Part shown: positions 62,001 through 64,000 of the stretch, piece by piece
Layout: each line of letters opens with the position of its first letter
How positions within the stretch are numbered: position 1 is the stretch's first letter
Assembly (NCBI RefSeq): GCF_021134715.1
Contig: NC_060022.1
Location: 4,965,001-5,029,000 of the forward strand
Direction: 5' to 3'
DNA from: Daphnia pulex
Lineage: Eukaryota > Arthropoda > Branchiopoda > Diplostraca > Daphniidae
Length of the DNA: 64,000 bases
Notes under the pieces: generated by a model
Database searches by the model: none
What the model was told of the DNA's origin: nothing
Seen by the model: the letters and a program-made list of their open reading frames with translations, nothing else
Program-made: the position numbers and the translations under genes

Positions 62001-64000
62001 CCAAATCGGCCACCAGAAGATCTTTTTGCGCGAGTCGGAGAAAGCCAAACTCGACTACCGGCTGCACCAGGCCATTTTGGCCAGCATCGTCACCATCCAG
62101 CGCTGGTTTCGCACTTGCCTGGAGCGGCGCAATTTCCTCTCGCTTCGCAGGGCCGTCGTCCGGATCCAGGTAAAAATTCTATTGTTACGTTACACGTTAC
62201 GGAATATTGTACAAGTTTCTTTTTCTTTTTCTCTAGTCCTATGTTCGAATGATCAATGCCCAGCGCCAAGTGATGAACCTGCGCGTCCGTCACATGGCGG
62301 CCACCTTCATCCAGAAAGTCTGGCGCGGATATCAGGTCCGCCATTGGTACACGAACCTCCGCTGCTCGGTGGTGAGTTTCCAGTGCCGGGCGAGAGGAAA
62401 TCTGGCCCGGAGGCGGTTCGAGCAGATGAAACAGCAAGGAGACGCCCACTCGGGCAAGAGCACCGACGAGGCCTTCCTGTCGAAAGGATCGTCGCAGGAA
62501 GAGCTGGACAAGGAAACCAAGGATCTGATCGAACAACTCAGTTCGGAAGAGTAAGCCGGAATTGAATCAAATTGAATTGAATATTTCCCAGTTTTTGTCT
62601 TGTCCAGTTTGATCATGACGATGACTTGCTGGTTAGGAGTAGCGGAATCCAGGAGGACAGCGAATCGGAACTGATGTATGCGGAACTGGCTTCCGGAATT
62701 CTGTCGTGCGCCTTGAATTTCCCGCTGCAGTCGACGGACGACAAACGGGATGATCTCAAACCGAAGAGGAGCAAGCCGTCGATTGTGATGGCCGCCGCCA
62801 GCAGCGCGGTGGGAGCGGCCGGACCCGTAGCCCATTCGCCGCGGATCGGCTCCATCGAGGAGCTGATCCGCGGGGCCGGCGATTCCAGCCGGACGGAGAA
62901 GAGCGGGGCCCTGCACAAAGCCAAAAAGCATTTGAAGACGCTGATGGGCGGCGGATCGAAGCGGGACAAGGGCGACGCCCTCCGCCAAATGGCCGTCCAG
63001 GGCAGCGAGGATCGCGACAGCGACTCTGAGAGCACCTTGGTCTCGGCTTCCCGCTCGACGTCGACGCTCAACTCGGCCTCGGACTTGGAGTACGACATGA
63101 GGTACGCCAGGGAGCGCGAGGCCAGGCGGGAAGAACGAAGGAGGATCATCGCCGAAAGGCTGGCCATCCGCAGCCGGGCCAACAGCATTTCCGACGAGTC
63201 GCACTCGCCCACTTGTCCCAATCCGGTGCTCTGTCGGCGCTACAGCCGCGATATCGAAGCGGCCTCCTCGTCCATCTACGGCTACGGACACTCGCACGGC
63301 CACGTTCACCACAGTCACTGCTGGACCTACAGTCACGCTGTCACCAGCCATTTGCCCATAGCGAGGTAAGTCAAGTTTGTTCCAGTCCGTGACGCTGGGC
63401 TGACGGGTAACATTTTTCTTGATTTGACGACAACAGGAGAGGCAGCAAAGATGGCGGGCGCAGCGTCAGCGTGGACGGATCGTGGCGAGGCAGCCGTGAC
63501 AGCCTGCGCGAGAGAGCGGCCGGCGGAGCAGCTGGCGGGATGACGGCCTCGCCGCTGGCCCGGCGTCAAGACAGGGACAGCAGCCAAGCGTCGGTGGCCG
63601 TGTCGGTGACGTCGTCCACCTCGTCGTCGACGGCCACGGTCCGTTCCAGTTTGAGTCAAGTCCACAAGCTGACGCGGATGAGCAAGCTGGCCAAGAACGA
63701 GGCCTGCTCGCTCTGCTCAAAGACGATGAGCTCCTTCTTCACCCACGGCTACAAATGCACGTCCTGTCACTTGGTGTTCCATGCCAAATGCGTCCAGCAA
63801 GGCATCACGTCCACTCAGGTATCATTTCAAATTCGACTCGGCCCGTCACTCCCACTCCCCCGGCACGAGTGGAACCAATTCACAATTTTGCCCGTCTTGT
63901 TTTTTCTTCGTCTTTCTAGGCTCTACCACCCACAGTCCTAGAATGTGCGCGCCCTTCGGCCAGTCCGACCCATCCGGAACCGGATCCTGTCCATAAAATC
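56006..64000 (+). CDS. MYO9: Unconventional myosin IX, 5' part (runs off the window)
   Basis: Seventeen exons join in phase: 56006-56035, 56604-56917, 56995-57467, 57657-57784, 59243-59337, 59436-59598, 59670-59996, 60105-60280, 60432-60632, 60804-61129, 61205-61632, 61715-61872, 61944-62169, 62237-62550, 62637-63365, 63437-63818 and 63920-64000, giving 1517 codons so far. A Ras-associating-like N-terminus (about 5-115) precedes the motor: P-loop [11 protein letters not shown] (273-), switch [11 protein letters not shown] (325-) and switch [10 protein letters not shown] (557-564). Exon 61205-61632 supplies the long Ser/Lys-rich loop 2 insert typical of class IX. Four IQ-like motifs (about 960-1090) and a Ser-rich tail lead to a C1-like zinc domain (about 1439-1486). 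The RhoGAP domain expected in this class must lie beyond the window. Class IX myosins are single-headed processive motors that inactivate Rho. The start ATG follows an in-frame TGA, in an exon whose acceptor ends at 55845. Confidence 0.94.

Noticed and set aside
62551..62636. Alternative myosin IX acceptor at 62591
   Set aside because: It keeps the frame but would leave an intron of about 40 nt, shorter than any other in the window; the acceptor at 62636 gives a normal 86-nt intron.
62332..63351. 339-codon open frame on the minus strand, plus a 202-codon frame at 62613-63221
   Set aside because: Both are antisense shadows of GC-rich myosin IX exons; the sense strand encodes a coherent myosin IX with agreeing splice phases.
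1..64000. tRNA, rRNA, CRISPR, phage, bacterial operon or intact transposase
   Set aside because: No such sequence was recognised on either strand; the simple repeats are microsatellites, not spacer-repeat arrays.

Overview
This window is eukaryotic nuclear DNA, most likely from a branchiopod crustacean of the Daphnia type. Coding exons are split by very short introns (mostly 55-75 nt) with GTAAGT-like donors and pyrimidine-AG acceptors. Non-coding DNA is rich in T/A homopolymers and CA, TATA and CAG microsatellites. The gene set is animal, and it includes an arthropod axon-guidance (Beat) family member and a class IX myosin. No bacterial, viral, CRISPR, rRNA or tRNA features were found. Gene models come from joining open frames at splice sites whose phases agree, and from recognising families by sight; no database search was possible.

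Layout. 1-202 is the last exon of an unidentified membrane protein. 2381-7693 holds a complete beaten-path-like immunoglobulin gene with a TATA box. 7549-23099 is about 15.5 kb without a recognisable gene. Its 8.8-11.8 kb part is a patchwork of diverged repeats: a C-tract/A-tract family, a duplicated foldback with a perfect 28-bp palindrome, and a four-unit array of about 140 bp. 23100-34074 is a compact housekeeping block: a LanC-like gene on the minus strand, sharing a 240-bp divergent promoter with OTUD3, then OTUD7 (Cezanne-like) and a histidyl-tRNA synthetase gene with two alternative first exons. 36529-47585 holds hnRNP K, including a possible distant coding first exon and a 44-nt exon. 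47494-55845 is non-coding DNA with candidate leader exons. 56006-64000 is the 5' part of a class IX myosin, cut by the window end inside or just after its C1 domain.

How the genes relate. They do not form an operon or a recognisable single pathway. Two different OTU-family deubiquitinase genes (OTUD3 and OTUD7) are direct neighbours. They differ in subfamily and accessory domains (UBA-like versus A20 fingers), so this is not an obvious recent tandem duplication. The histidyl-tRNA synthetase gene probably supplies both the cytosolic and the mitochondrial enzyme. I did not find a clearly new biological system. The most testable novelties are the alternative N-termini of hnRNP K and HARS, the two A20 fingers of OTUD7, the atypical C1 domain of myosin IX and the repeat patchwork.
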